Part shown: piece by piece, positions 17,752 to 28,305 of the stretch
Numbering within the stretch: the first letter of the stretch is position 1
Layout: each line of letters opens with the position of its first letter
Source of the DNA: JADHLK01 sp038131695
GTDB taxonomy: Bacteria > Pseudomonadota > Alphaproteobacteria > Puniceispirillales > Puniceispirillaceae
NCBI GenBank assembly: GCA_038131695.1
Contig: JAYPQA010000002.1
Span: 1 to 64,000 of the forward strand
Direction of reading: 5' to 3'
DNA length: 64,000 bases
Program-made: the position numbers and the translations under genes
Notes under the pieces: generated by a model
What the model was told of the DNA's origin: nothing
The model's database searches: none
The model's input: only the letters and a program-made list of their open reading frames with translations

Positions 17752-18981
17752 TCAGCCGGATTGCTCATCAATCATTGCCACCTTGAAGCCCTTGTTAATC
17801 AAGGCACTGCGGATTTCCTGAACATGATCGGGCCCGCGCGTATCAATCACCACATCAATTTTCGCCAGCTTGGCCGGCACATTATAGAACAGGCGCTGGT
17901 GATACACCTCAACAACATTGCCGCCACAATCACTGATCGCTGAGGCAATAGCCGCCAGCATTCCCGGCTCATCCGAAATGTCAATCCGCAGCCGAACCAT
18001 GCGCCCGTCCGAGACCATATTGCGGGTCAGGATAGAGGCCAGCAGGCGGCTGTCTATATTGCCGCCACAGATGACCACGCCGGTTTTCTGTCCGGCAAAC
18101 AGCTTTGGATGGGCCCGAATAGCCGCAATGCCAGCTGCCCCGGCCCCTTCGGCAATAACGCGCTGCTGTTCAACCAGCGCGCCGGTCGCCCATTCCAGCT
18201 GCGCCTCACTGACCAGCAGGATTTCATCTACATAGCGGCTGGCCAGATCGCGGGTCAGCTGGCCGGGGGCCTTGACTGCTATCCCCTCTGCCAGCGTTTC
18301 GCCGCCGCATTGCACGGGCTGCCCTGCCAGCGTCTGGGACATGGAGGGGTAGAGTTCCGCCTCTACGCCAATGATGCGGATTTTTGGATTAAGCGCCTTG
18401 GCCGCAACCGCAATGCCGCTGATCAGCCCGCCGCCGCCAATCGGCACAACCAGACAATCCAGATCCGGCACGGCTGCCAGAAACTCCAGCCCGACCGTGC
18501 CTTGCCCGCGGATAACTTCCAGATTGTCATAAGGATGGATCAGGGCCAGCCCCTTTTCTGCCATCAGCTGCTGGACGGTTTCCTCGCATTCATTCAGGTT
18601 GCGGCCTTCCAGCACAATCTGCGGGCCATAGGATCGGGTGCGGTTGACCTTGGCAAAAGGGGTCTGTTTGGGCATCACAATGGTGGCTGGTATGCCCATC
18701 TGGCTGGCCCGAAAGGCGACTGCCTGGGCATGATTGCCAGCCGACATGGTGATCACGCCGCGCTTTTTCTGCTCCGGTTCCAGCGCGGCCATGGCCAGCG
18801 TCGCCCCGCGCACCTTAAATGAAGAGGTATATTGCAGATTTTCCAGCTTCAGCCAGAGCGGGCAGCCCAGCGTGTCTGACAGCATCGGGGCCGGTATGGT
18901 CGGGGTTTCGATTACCTGGCCAGCCAGCTGTTCGGCTGCCTGTTCAATATCTGTCAGTGTCAAGAGTGGTTTATCTGCCAT
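17752..18981 (-). CDS. ilvA: Threonine ammonia-lyase with C-terminal ACT domain
   Basis: 409 residues from ATG 18981 (MADKPLLTLTDIEQ); an in-frame ATG at 19029 would add 16 residues unlike the family. The PLP lysine is in SSFKVRGA, the phosphate-binding loop is PIGGGGLISG, and a C-terminal ACT domain (RLRIDISDEPGMLAAI) is present. It deaminates threonine to 2-oxobutyrate for isoleucine synthesis. The single ACT domain and length resemble the shorter form, so allosteric behaviour may differ from the long enterobacterial IlvA. Confidence 0.9.
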   Translation of the reverse strand: MADKPLLTLTDIEQAAEQLAGQVIETPTIPAPMLSDTLGCPLWLKLENLQYTSSFKVRGATLAMAALEPEQKKRGVITMSAGNHAQAVAFRASQMGIPATIVMPKQTPFAKVNRTRSYGPQIVLEGRNLNECEETVQQLMAEKGLALIHPYDNLEVIRGQGTVGLEFLAAVPDLDCLVVPIGGGGLISGIAVAAKALNPKIRIIGVEAELYPSMSQTLAGQPVQCGGETLAEGIAVKAPGQLTRDLASRYVDEILLVSEAQLEWATGALVEQQRVIAEGAGAAGIAAIRAHPKLFAGQKTGVVICGGNIDSRLLASILTRNMVSDGRMVRLRIDISDEPGMLAAIASAISDCGGNVVEVYHQRLFYNVPAKLAKIDVVIDTRGPDHVQEIRSALINKGFKVAMIDEQSG

Positions 18982-19086
18982 TTTGCCCGTCCAAAATCGC
19001 GGCCTGACTGACATTCTTGCGCCAGGCAAGGTGCGCCCGAAGCCTCAAAGACGACTATTTATGGTGCATTTCTGACCGCCGCCCAG

Positions 19087-19114
19087 CCGGGGGGAGGGGG
19101 CTGGCTTCCCCCGG
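19087..19114. other. GC-rich hairpin after hemB
   Basis: A 7-bp perfect stem CCGGGGG/CCCCCGG with a 14-base loop abuts the hemB stop codon. No U-tract follows on the minus strand, so it may be an RNA 3'-end stabiliser or a weak terminator rather than a classical one. Confidence 0.35.
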
Positions 19115-20137
19115 TTATCCGGAAATCAGATGCTCAGCAACGAAAGGCGCAAAATAGGTCAGCACAGCAGATGCCCCGGCGCGTTTGAACGCGATCAGGC
19201 TTTCCAGTATCACCCGGTCGCGATCCAGCCAGCCATTCTCTATCGCGGCCATCAGCATGGCATATTCGCCTGATACCTGATAGGCCATGCACGGAACTGC
19301 ATACTGGCTGCGCACCAGACGGATCACATCCAGATAGGGCAGGCCCGGCTTGACCATGACCATATCCGCCCCTTCGGCCAGATCCAGCCCGACCTCGCGC
19401 AGCCCTTCCTCAGCATTGGCCGGATTCATCTGATAGGTTTTCTTGCCATCACCGCCCAGCTGGCTGCCCGCCCCGACCGCTTCCCGGAACGGGCCATAAA
19501 AGGCAGAGGCATATTTGACCGCATAGGACAGGATAGAGACCTCAGCAAAGCCTGCCGCATCCAGCCCGGAGCGGATAGCCCCAACGCGGCCATCCATCAT
19601 ATCAGACGGGGCGATGACATCACAGCCCGCGGCGGCCAGGGTCAGGGCCTGCTGCACCAGAACCTCCACCGTCTCGTCATTCACAATAACCCCATCGCGC
19701 AGCAGACCGTCATGGCCATGATCGGTATAGGGGTCCAGCGCGACATCACAGATTATCACCAACTCCGGCACAGCCTGTTTTACCGCCCGCACAGCGCGGC
19801 AGACCAGATTATCCGGATCCGTGGCAAGGCTGCCCTCGCTATCTTTCAGCCCGGCCTCTATCCTTGGAAACAGGGCAAGGGCAGGAATCCCCAGCTGGCG
19901 GGCCTTTTCTGCCTCGCCAACCAGCCGGTCAATCGAATGGCGCTGTACCCCCGGCATGGCGCTGATATCCTCAACCTTTTTATCGCCCTCTATGACAAAG
20001 AGCGGCCAAATCAGATCAGCAGCGGACAGGCTGTTTTCCGCGACCAGCGCGCGCAAGGCCGGGCTGCGGCGCAAACGGCGCAGGCGGGTGGCCGGAAACT
20101 GTCCGAAACCGAATTGTCCGAAATCCTGTTTGCTCAT
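19115..20137 (-). CDS. hemB: Delta-aminolevulinic acid dehydratase HemB
   Basis: 340 residues. The N-terminal TRLRRLRRSPALRALV and the SAADLIWPLFVIEG block are typical. The metal-site region reads CDVALDPYTDHGHDG, lacking the zinc Cys triad and so resembling the Mg-dependent type. The Schiff-base lysines are in SYAVKYASAFYGPFR and MVKPGLPYLD. It makes porphobilinogen for heme in the cytoplasm. It is divergent from proS. Confidence 0.95.
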   Translation of the reverse strand: MSKQDFGQFGFGQFPATRLRRLRRSPALRALVAENSLSAADLIWPLFVIEGDKKVEDISAMPGVQRHSIDRLVGEAEKARQLGIPALALFPRIEAGLKDSEGSLATDPDNLVCRAVRAVKQAVPELVIICDVALDPYTDHGHDGLLRDGVIVNDETVEVLVQQALTLAAAGCDVIAPSDMMDGRVGAIRSGLDAAGFAEVSILSYAVKYASAFYGPFREAVGAGSQLGGDGKKTYQMNPANAEEGLREVGLDLAEGADMVMVKPGLPYLDVIRLVRSQYAVPCMAYQVSGEYAMLMAAIENGWLDRDRVILESLIAFKRAGASAVLTYFAPFVAEHLISG

Positions 20138-20253
20138 ATCCTCATCACAACCCCAAAAATGGCAGCCGGCACCAGCCCTCCATCCTGTTTAGCGGCAAAG
20201 CTGCAATCAGACAAGCCGCGAGGCAGGCAAGATGCTTGCTAAAATGTGGTGAA

Positions 20254-20267
20254 TCACCTTAAGGTGA
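20254..20267. promoter_or_regulatory. 14-bp perfect palindrome between hemB and proS
   Basis: TCACCTTAAGGTGA is a perfect inverted repeat in the divergent hemB-proS intergenic region, 52 bases before proS. It could be an operator or a small hairpin in the proS leader. I see no further support. Confidence 0.35.
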
Positions 20268-20318
20268 GGCCGCATATTTTTTTCACTTCCGCCCGCCCAT
20301 TGGCCCCAGGGAACCACC

Positions 20319-21650
20319 ATGCGTCTTAGCCAGTATTTTTTGCCTGTTCTTAAAGAAACGCCGAAAGAAGCCCAGATTGTCTCGCATCGCTTTATGCTGC
20401 GGGCCGGCATGATCCAGCAATCCAGTGCCGGTATTTATTCCTGGCTGCCGCTGGGTCTGAAAGTGCTGAACCGGATTGAGGCCATCGTGCGGGAGGAACA
20501 GGACCGGGCCGGAGCGCTGGAAATCAAGATGCCGACGATTCAGCCTGCGGAACTCTGGCAGGAATCAGGCCGCTATGATGATTACGGTCTGGAAATGCTG
20601 CGGATACAGGATCGCCATCAGCGCGATATGCTCTACGGGCCGACCAATGAGGAGCAGGTGACCGATATTTGCCGCACCCATATCCGCTCCTATCGCCAGC
20701 TGCCGGTCAATCTCTATCATATTCAGTGGAAATTCCGCGATGAGGTGCGCCCGCGCTTTGGGGTGATGCGGGGGCGCGAATTCCTGATGAAGGATGCCTA
20801 TAGTTTTGATCTGAGCAAAGAGGCGGCGCGCACCGCCTATAATAAGATGTTTGTGGCCTATCTGAAGACCTTTGCGCGTCTTGGCCTGACCGCGATTCCG
20901 ATGGAGGCAGATACCGGCCCTATCGGCGGGGATATGAGCCATGAATTCATCATTCTGGCAGATACCGGCGAATCAGGCGTGTTTTTCCATAAGGACTGGC
21001 TGGAAACCGATATGGTTGCCGATATTGACTATGCCAGCGATTTGCAGCCGGTGGTGGATAAATTCACTGCCCTTTACGCCAAGACAGATGAAAAGCATGA
21101 TGGCGCTGACTGTCCGGTGCCGCCGTCCGATTTACTGGAAAAGCGCGGTATTGAGGTGGGCCATATCTTCTATTTTGGCACCAAATATTCTGCCCCGATG
21201 GGCGCCAGCGTCATTGGCCCGGACGGGGAAAAGGCCGATTTGCATATGGGCTCTTACGGGATTGGCGTATCGCGGCTGGCAGGCGGCATTATTGAGGCCA
21301 CCCATGATGAGCGCGGCATTGTCTGGCCAGCCGAAGTCGCCCCGTTTGATGTTGCGCTGGTCAATCTGAAGCCCGGCCATGAGCAAGCGGAGGCGGTGTG
21401 CCAGACGCTGTATCAGGCGGGCCGGCAGGCCGGGTTTGATATGCTGCTGGATGATACAGCTGAAAGCCCCGGGGCCAAGCTGGCGGTGATGGATTTGATC
21501 GGGGTGCCCTGGCAGATTATCGCCGGGCCGCGCGGGCTGGCTGGCGGAACGGTTGAGCTGAAAAACCGCCGCAGCGGCGAGATCGCCCAAATCTCGCCTG
21601 AATCAGCTGCCAGCCTGCTGGCTGAAGGCAAGCCGCTGGAACCGCGCTAG
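20319..21650 (+). CDS. proS: Prolyl-tRNA synthetase, short alphaproteobacterial form
   Basis: 443 residues. Class II motifs are visible: motif 2 FRDEVRPRFGVMRGREFLMKDAYSF region and motif 3 GIGVSRL. The length and the direct continuation from the motif 2 region to the C-terminal part show that the roughly 180-residue INS editing domain of enterobacterial ProRS is absent, as known for Alphaproteobacteria. It charges tRNA-Pro in the cytoplasm. The ATG at 20319 is preceded by CCAGGGAACCACC, which gives a modest ribosome-binding site. Confidence 0.95.
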   Translation: MRLSQYFLPVLKETPKEAQIVSHRFMLRAGMIQQSSAGIYSWLPLGLKVLNRIEAIVREEQDRAGALEIKMPTIQPAELWQESGRYDDYGLEMLRIQDRHQRDMLYGPTNEEQVTDICRTHIRSYRQLPVNLYHIQWKFRDEVRPRFGVMRGREFLMKDAYSFDLSKEAARTAYNKMFVAYLKTFARLGLTAIPMEADTGPIGGDMSHEFIILADTGESGVFFHKDWLETDMVADIDYASDLQPVVDKFTALYAKTDEKHDGADCPVPPSDLLEKRGIEVGHIFYFGTKYSAPMGASVIGPDGEKADLHMGSYGIGVSRLAGGIIEATHDERGIVWPAEVAPFDVALVNLKPGHEQAEAVCQTLYQAGRQAGFDMLLDDTAESPGAKLAVMDLIGVPWQIIAGPRGLAGGTVELKNRRSGEIAQISPESAASLLAEGKPLEPR

Positions 21651-21722
21651 GGTGGGAGTTCCCGCCCGGCAAAACCTGAGATAACAACAAAAAGCTTTGA
21701 TAACAGAAAGGCCAGATACCCC

Positions 21723-22973
21723 ATGTTTTTAAGCCCGGTAGAGAGTTTGCTTGCCCTGCGCTATGTGCGGGCGCGCCGTTCAGAGGGCTTTATCTCGGTC
21801 ATTGCCTGGTTTTCGCTGGCCGGTATCATGCTGGGGGTTGCCACGCTGATTATCGTGATGAGCGTGATGAACGGCTTTCGGGCTGAGCTGATCAACCGGA
21901 TTTTGGGCCTGAACGGGCATTTGGCCATCTATGCGGCTGAGGCTGGTGGGCTGGAAGATTATAATGAGCTGGCCGTCCGGCTGATCGAATTGCCGACCAT
22001 TATCGCCGCCACGCCCCAGATTGAGGGGCAGGTGATGGTCTCCACTGACAGCCAGAATGTCGGGGCGGTGGTGCGCGGTGTCTTCTGGTCTGATCTGGCT
22101 GCACGGGCCCCGCTCTGGAAAAGCCTGGATGAGCAGGCGATAGAGTCCTTTCGCCAGGATCGCTCTGTGCTGATTGGCAAGACGATGGCTTTCAAGCTGG
22201 GGCTGAAAGTGGGCGACCGGCTGACCTTGCTGGCCCCGCGCGGCCGGGCGACGGCGATTGGCACCTTGCCGGTGCGGCGAGCGGTCAGGATTGGCGGCAT
22301 TTTTGATGTGGGAATGTATGAGTATGACAGCAGCTTTGTCTTTATGCCGTTGGAAGAAGCACAGGGGTTTTTCGGCTATGGAGAGGCGGTGACCGGCCTG
22401 GAGCTTTATTCCTCAAACCCGCTTGGTATCGCTGAGCTGGGCAGTCAGGTGGCTGAGCTGGCCGGGCCGGACAAGCGGGTTTTTGACTGGCGCGACCGCA
22501 ATGCCAGCTTTCTGAACGCGCTGGAGGTAGAGCGCAATGTGATGTTTTTGATTCTGACGCTGATTATTCTGGTGGCGGCGTTCAATATCATCAGCTCGAT
22601 GATCATGCTGGTGCGATCAAAACATTCTGATATTGCTGTCTTGCGAACCATGGGGGCCAGCCGGGCCATGGTCTTGCGGGTGTTTTTCATGACCGGGGCG
22701 ATGATCGGGCTAGTCGGCACGGCGGTTGGAACGATATTGGGGCTGCTCTTTTGCTGGAATATTGAAACCATCCGGCGCTGGCTGGAATCGTTGTCCGGGG
22801 CTGAGCTGTTTTCGGCTGAGATTTATTTCCTGACAAAATTGCCGGCCAAGGTGGATTCAGTTGAGGTTTTGATGGTGATCGCGATGGCTATCAGCCTGTC
22901 GCTGCTGGCCTCGCTCTATCCGGCCTGGCGGGCTGCCGGTATCGCACCGGCTGAGGTGTTGCGCTATGAATGA
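21723..22973 (+). CDS. lolC: Lipoprotein-releasing system permease LolC/LolE
   Basis: 416 residues with an N-terminal transmembrane helix (about 23-49), a large periplasmic domain, and three C-terminal helices (about 270-295, 320-345, 378-400). The motif NIISSMIMLVRSKHSDIAVLRTMGAS is the coupling region contacted by LolD. With LolD it extracts lipoproteins from the inner membrane. Alphaproteobacteria typically have one LolC/E-like gene forming a homodimer, consistent with only one copy here. It overlaps lolD by 8 bases. Confidence 0.92.
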   Translation: MFLSPVESLLALRYVRARRSEGFISVIAWFSLAGIMLGVATLIIVMSVMNGFRAELINRILGLNGHLAIYAAEAGGLEDYNELAVRLIELPTIIAATPQIEGQVMVSTDSQNVGAVVRGVFWSDLAARAPLWKSLDEQAIESFRQDRSVLIGKTMAFKLGLKVGDRLTLLAPRGRATAIGTLPVRRAVRIGGIFDVGMYEYDSSFVFMPLEEAQGFFGYGEAVTGLELYSSNPLGIAELGSQVAELAGPDKRVFDWRDRNASFLNALEVERNVMFLILTLIILVAAFNIISSMIMLVRSKHSDIAVLRTMGASRAMVLRVFFMTGAMIGLVGTAVGTILGLLFCWNIETIRRWLESLSGAELFSAEIYFLTKLPAKVDSVEVLMVIAMAISLSLLASLYPAWRAAGIAPAEVLRYE

Positions 22974-23664
22974 GACGGCTCTGGCCTTGCGGCTGCAGGA
23001 TATTCACCGCCAATTCACCCAGGCCGACCGGGTGATAGAGGTGTTGCGCGGGGCGTCGCTGGACTTGCAGGCCGGGCAAATGACCGCGCTGGTGGGCCCA
23101 TCCGGGGCAGGCAAAACGACCTTGCTGAATATTGCCGGGTTGCTGGAGCCGGCGGATAGCGGGAAGGTTGAGGTTGGCGGAACAGATATCGCGGCCCTGT
23201 CTGAGGCCGGGCGCACCCGTCTGCGCCGCCGGGAAATCGGCTTTGTTTTTCAGTTTCATCGCCTGTTGCCGGAATTCAGCGCGCGGGAAAATATCATTAT
23301 TCCGCAAATGATCAATGGGCTTGGCCGCTCCGAGGCGGGCGCGCGGGCCAGCCAGCTGCTCTCTATGGTGGGGCTGTCTGAGCGTGCCGAGCAGCGCCCG
23401 GGCCAATTATCGGGCGGGGAGCAGCAGCGCGTTGCCATTGCCCGATCTGTTGCCAATGCGCCCTCTGTCCTGTTGGCGGATGAGCCGACCGGCAATCTGG
23501 ATCCGAAGACGGCTGCGTCTGTCTTTGAGGCTTTGCAGCAGATTGTGCGCGGCACCGGGACCGCAGCGCTGATTGTAACCCATAATATGCAGCTGGCTTC
23601 GCGCATGGATGTGATATTGGAAATGACAGGCGGACAGTTGAAAAGCCTGATGGCCACGGCATGA
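22966..23664 (+). CDS. lolD: Lipoprotein-releasing system ATPase LolD
   Basis: 232 residues of a complete ABC ATPase: Walker A GPSGAGKTT (about 44-52), signature LSGGEQQRVAIARS, and Walker B SVLLADEPTGNLD. It powers LolC-dependent lipoprotein release. It overlaps lolC (8 bases) and dnaE (4 bases, ATGA), a conserved alphaproteobacterial order. Confidence 0.95.
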   Translation: MNETALALRLQDIHRQFTQADRVIEVLRGASLDLQAGQMTALVGPSGAGKTTLLNIAGLLEPADSGKVEVGGTDIAALSEAGRTRLRRREIGFVFQFHRLLPEFSARENIIIPQMINGLGRSEAGARASQLLSMVGLSERAEQRPGQLSGGEQQRVAIARSVANAPSVLLADEPTGNLDPKTAASVFEALQQIVRGTGTAALIVTHNMQLASRMDVILEMTGGQLKSLMATA

Positions 23665-26600
23665 TCAGCGGATTTGTCCATCTACGCGTGCATACCGCCT
23701 ATTCGCTGTCAGAATCGACCCTGCAAATTAAAAAGCTGGCTGAGCTGGCCCAGCAGGATCACCAGCCGGCCCTGGCCATGACAGACAGCTTTAACCTGTT
23801 TGGCGGCTATGAATTTTCCAAAACCCTGTCACAATCGGGCATTCAGCCGATTATTGGCGTGAGCGTGTCAATAGGCGATGCCCAGGGGGAGGGGAATGTC
23901 GCGCTGCTGGCGATGAGCGAGACAGGCTATCAAAATCTGAGCCATCTGGTCTCTGATGTGCTGATGGCCGCTGAGCCGGGCACGGCCCCGTCTATCAGCC
24001 TGGAGCAGCTGGCCAGCAGGGCGGCTGATCTCATCTTGCTGAGTGGCGGGGCTCTGGACGGGTTTGTTGCCGGGCCGGCCGCCCGCCATCAGCCAGATTT
24101 GGCAAAATCCCGTGCTGCGACCCTGTTTGAGATATTTGGCTACCGGCTCTATATCGAATTGCAACGCCATGGGCTGCAAGAAGAGATCACCGCCGAACCG
24201 CTGTTGCTGGAGATTGCCGATGCAACCGGATGTCCGCTGGTTGCTACAAATGACTGTCATTTCGATACAGCAGAGATGCATATCCCGCAATCTGTCCTGT
24301 GCTGCATTGCCCAGTCCGAGCGGCTGGCTTCTGCAGAAAAGCTGGTGCATACGCCGCATCATAGCTTTAAGAGTGCAGCACAAATGGCTGAAATATTTGC
24401 TGAAATTCCAGAGGCTATTGAAAATACCCTGCATATTGCCCGCCGCTGTGCGGTGCGGGTAGAGGACCGGGAGCCTATCCTGCCGCCCTTTGCCGGAGAG
24501 GCGGGGCGCAGCACCGAAGAAGAGCTGCGCTTTCAGGCTGAGGCTGGGCTGGATCGGCGGCTGGCAGAGGTTGGGACGGCCCCGGATTATGCCGAACAGG
24601 CTTATCGTGACAGGCTGGATTATGAGCTGGGCATTATCAATGAAATGGGGTTTGCCGGCTATTTCCTGATCGTGGCAGATTTTATCGGCTGGGCCAAGGA
24701 CCGGGATATTCCGGTTGGCCCGGGGCGTGGCTCCGGGGCTGGGTCTGTGGTGGCCTGGGCCTTGCGGATTACGGATTTGGACCCGCTGCGTTGGGGCCTG
24801 TTATTTGAGCGGTTTTTGAATCCGGAGCGCGTCTCCATGCCGGATTTTGATATTGATTTCTGTCAGGACCGGCGCGAGGAAGTGATCAGCTTCGTGCAGC
24901 AGAAATATGGCCGTGACAAGGTGGCCCAGATCATCACCTTTGGATCCTTGCAGGCGCGCGCCGCTATCCGCGATGTCGGGCGGGTGCTGGATATGCCCTA
25001 TGGCCAGGTGGATCGGATTGCCAAAATGATCCCGCAAAACCCTGCCAATCCGGTCTCTATCAGCCAGGCGCTGGAGAGCGAGCCGGAGCTGAAAAGCCTG
25101 TATCAAGGAGATGAGCAGGTGGGCCAGCTGGTGGATACAGCGCTGCGGCTGGAAGGGCTTTACCGGCATACCTCTACCCATGCGGCCGGGCTGGTGATAG
25201 GGGACAGGCCGCTGCCGGATCTGGTGCCTATCTATCGCGATCCGCGCTCGGATATGCCGGTGACGCAATTCAATATGAAGCATGTTGAACAGGTGGGGCT
25301 GGTCAAGTTTGACTTTCTGGGGCTGAAAACGCTCACCGTTATCCAGCGGACAGTTGATTTGCTCGCCGAACAGGGCCAGCAGCTGGATATAGCCCGCATT
25401 CCGCTGGATGATGCCAAGACCTATGAAATGCTGGCTGGCGGCGATACGGTCGGGGTGTTCCAGCTGGAATCAAGCGGGATGCGTGAGGTTTTGCGCGGCC
25501 TGAAGCCCGACCGTTTTGAGGATATTATCGCCGTCGTGGCCCTCTACCGCCCGGGGCCGATGGATAACATCCCGACCTATATCGCCCGCAAGCATGGCCG
25601 CGAGGCGGTCTCCTATATGCATCCCGGGCTGGAGCCTATTTTGGCGGAAACCTACGGGATTATGATCTATCAGGAGCAGGTGCAGCAGGCGGCCCGCAAT
25701 CTGGCAGGCTATACGCTGGGCGGGGCTGATATTTTGCGGCGGGCGATGGGCAAGAAGATCAAGGCGGAGATGGATGCCCAGCGCGCGACCTTTGTTGAAG
25801 GGGCGGCGGGTAATCAGATTGATGGCCAGCTGGCCTCTGATATTTTTGACCAGATCGCCGCCTTTGCCGGCTATGGTTTCAATAAATCGCACGCGGCGGC
25901 CTATGCGCTGGTCAGCTATCAGACCGCTTGGCTGAAAGCCAATCATCCGGTGGAATTCATGGCTGCCTCGATGAGTCTGGATGCCGGAAATACTGACAAG
26001 CTGGCGCAATTTGTGCAGGATTGCAAAGCCCATTCCATCGCGGTTTTGCCGCCATCAATCAATCATTCCGGCCCGTCTTTCGGGGTGGAGCAAACGCACG
26101 CGCAAGAAGGCCAGCCCGCCTCAGCGGTGCGTTATGCGCTGGGGGCGATACGCAATGTCGGGGCTGAGGCCATGCGGAGCCTGTGCACGGCCAGACAGGA
26201 GGGGCAGCCCTTTCAGGATTTGGATGATTTTGCCAGCCGCCTGCCCAAGGAGGTGGCCAATAAAAGACAGATGGAAAACCTGATCAAGGCAGGCGCGCTG
26301 GATTGCCTGGATGGCAACAGGCGCAAATTGCATGACCAGCTGGATCGGATTTTAGGCCATGCGGATATGCTGCGCCGGGAAGCGGCCTCTGATCAGACCA
26401 GCCTGTTCGGCGAGGCAGGTGATTCATCGGTGAACAAGCTGACGCTGGATGATCTGCCTGATTGGGGCCGGCTGGACAGGTTGGGCCAGGAGCGCGATGC
26501 GCTTGGCCTGCATTTATCCGCGCATCCGATGGATGATTATATCTTACAGCTCGAACGGCTGGGGGTGGTGCCCTCTGCCGGGCTGGCTGAAGCCTTGGCG

Positions 26601-27091
26601 GGCGCGAGCAAAAGCGGGTGAAACTGGCCGGGCAGGTTTCCCAAATAGCAGAGCGCGTCTCGCAGCGTGGCAACCGCTATGCCTTTGTGCAATTCACCGA
26701 CCGAACCGGCAGTTTTGAAGTGACCTTTTTTGCCGAACCGCTGCTGCAATACAAGCCCTTGCTGGAAAGTGAGGCTATTTTGCTGGTCAGCGCGGATGCA
26801 AGGCTGGAAAATGACATGGTGCGCTTGCAGGCGGTGCGGGTAGAGGCACTGGATACAGCCGTTGCCAGCTATCATGGCGGGCTGGGGCTCTGGCTGGACA
26901 GCCCGGCCTGTCTGGCGGATTTGAAAAAGGCGCTGACCGAGGATGGGGGCGGCAAGGCAGATTTGAAACTGTTTGTGCGTGACAAGGGCCGGGATATTGA
27001 GATTTCCATGCCCAGCCGTTTCCGCCTGTCCGGGGAGCTGCGCCAGCAGCTGCATAAAATGCCGGGCATTCTGATGATCCGAGATTTGTAG
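23661..27091 (+). CDS. dnaE: DNA polymerase III subunit alpha, one frameshift
   Basis: About 1,143 residues across a single-base shift near 26,605-26,618. The N-terminal PHP domain starts HLRVHTAYSLSES. The polymerase active-site acidic residues lie in MPDFDIDFCQDRREEVI, and GPGRGSGAGS and FNKSHAAAYALVSYQTAWLK are conserved. The second piece begins VKLAGQVSQIAERVSQRGNR, the start of the OB-fold domain, so the two frames are one protein. It is the replicative polymerase, so the break must be a sequencing artefact or decoded by frameshifting. It overlaps lolD and is followed by rpsB after 199 bases. Confidence 0.93.
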
Positions 27092-27137
27092 CAGCCTGCC
27101 GGGCGGCAATTTTCTGGCGGTTTTGCCGGGAACGGGC

Positions 27138-27166
27138 TTGCATTTACCCAGCCTATCGGCTAAAAG
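27138..27166 (+). promoter_or_regulatory. Putative rpsB-tsf promoter
   Basis: TTGCAT (27138-27143), a 17-base spacer and TAAAAG (27161-27166), about 125 bases upstream of rpsB. The -35 TTGC core matches other promoters in this window; the -10 is weak. The long leader would leave room for S2 autoregulation. Confidence 0.4.
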
Positions 27167-27290
27167 CGGGCGCATATCACACATGGAAAAGGCGGTCTCG
27201 GCAAATTCCGTTATCCGCCATCCGGTGAATATCAGTTTGGATATTTCGCAATTTTCCATGGAGGCTTAACCGGAGAACAGGAGTTTTAAA

Positions 27291-28268
27291 ATGGCTCTCC
27301 CCGCATTTTCTATGCGCCAGCTGATGGAAGCAGGCGTTCATTTCGGTCACCACACACGGCGCTGGGACCCGCGCATGGAACCGTTTATTTTCGGTCAGCG
27401 CAATAATGTGCATATTCTGGATCTGCAACAGACCGTGCCGATGCTGCATCAGGCCTTGCAGGCCCTGCGCGACACAACCGCCAGAGGCGGGCGTATCCTG
27501 TTTGTCGGAACCAAGCGGTCCGCAGCTGAGAAGATTGCCGAGACCGCGACAGCCTGTGGCCAGTATTTTGTCAATCATCGCTGGCTGGGCGGTATGCTGA
27601 CCAACTGGGCCACTGTTACGCAATCGATCAAGCGTCTGCGCGAGCTGGAAGCAACGCTGGGCGATGATGCGCTGATCAATGACATGACCAAAAAAGAGGT
27701 GCTGCAGCTGAGCCGTGAGCGGGACAAGCTGGAGATGACCCTTGGCGGTATCAAGGAGATGGGCGGCCTGCCTGATATGCTGATCATCCTTGACACCAAC
27801 AAAGAGGATATCGCGGTCAAGGAAGCCAACAAGCTGGGCATTCCGGTGGTGGCCATTGTGGACAGTAATGCCAGCCCGATTGGTGTTGATTACATTATCC
27901 CGGGCAATGATGATGCGATGCGGGCGATCACCCTTTATTGCGAGCTGGTTCAGGGCGCTATTCTGGACGGGTTGCAGGCTGAGATGATGGCCGCTGGCGG
28001 CGATGCGGGCGCGGCTGAGGAAGCCCCGGCGGAACCGGTTTTGGCTGAGGAAGCTCCGGCAGAAGAGGCCGCCGCTGAGGAAGCCGCGGCAGAAGAGGCC
28101 GCACCAGTCGAGGAGGCTGCACCGGCTGAGGAAGCCGCGGCAGAAGAGGTTGCAGCTGAGGAAGCCCCGGCTAAAAAGGCTCCGGCGAAGAAAGCTGCCA
28201 AAAAGGCCCCGGCTGCCAAGAAGGCCGCCGCCAAGAAAGCAGCAAAGAAAGCAGCCGCCAAGAAATAA
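27291..28268 (+). CDS. rpsB: 30S ribosomal protein S2 with a long charged C-terminal tail
   Basis: 325 residues. The S2 core spans about 1-230: MRQLMEAGVHFGHHTRRWDPRM, then FVGTKRSA and NHRWLGGMLTNW. It is followed by a tail of some 85 residues: first Ala/Glu-rich (many EEA repeats), then Ala/Lys-rich (AKKA repeats resembling histone H1 tails). Extended acidic or mixed S2 tails occur in Alphaproteobacteria, but the sharp acidic-to-basic block order is striking. It is the first gene of the rpsB-tsf unit; the start has AGGAG at good spacing. Confidence 0.95.
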   Translation: MALPAFSMRQLMEAGVHFGHHTRRWDPRMEPFIFGQRNNVHILDLQQTVPMLHQALQALRDTTARGGRILFVGTKRSAAEKIAETATACGQYFVNHRWLGGMLTNWATVTQSIKRLRELEATLGDDALINDMTKKEVLQLSRERDKLEMTLGGIKEMGGLPDMLIILDTNKEDIAVKEANKLGIPVVAIVDSNASPIGVDYIIPGNDDAMRAITLYCELVQGAILDGLQAEMMAAGGDAGAAEEAPAEPVLAEEAPAEEAAAEEAAAEEAAPVEEAAPAEEAAAEEVAAEEAPAKKAPAKKAAKKAPAAKKAAAKKAAKKAAAKK

Positions 28269-28305
28269 CCGGCGGCCAGGAAAAAAACAGCAAGGATCAA
28301 AAAAA

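Noticed and set aside
20138..20318. T-box or riboswitch in the proS leader
   Set aside because: No specifier-loop or T-box core sequence is visible, and such leaders are not expected for proS in Alphaproteobacteria; only a short palindrome is present.
26590..26630. Programmed frameshift in dnaE
   Set aside because: No slippery heptamer or downstream structure stands out, and similar single-base breaks occur in many unrelated genes, so sequencing error is simpler.
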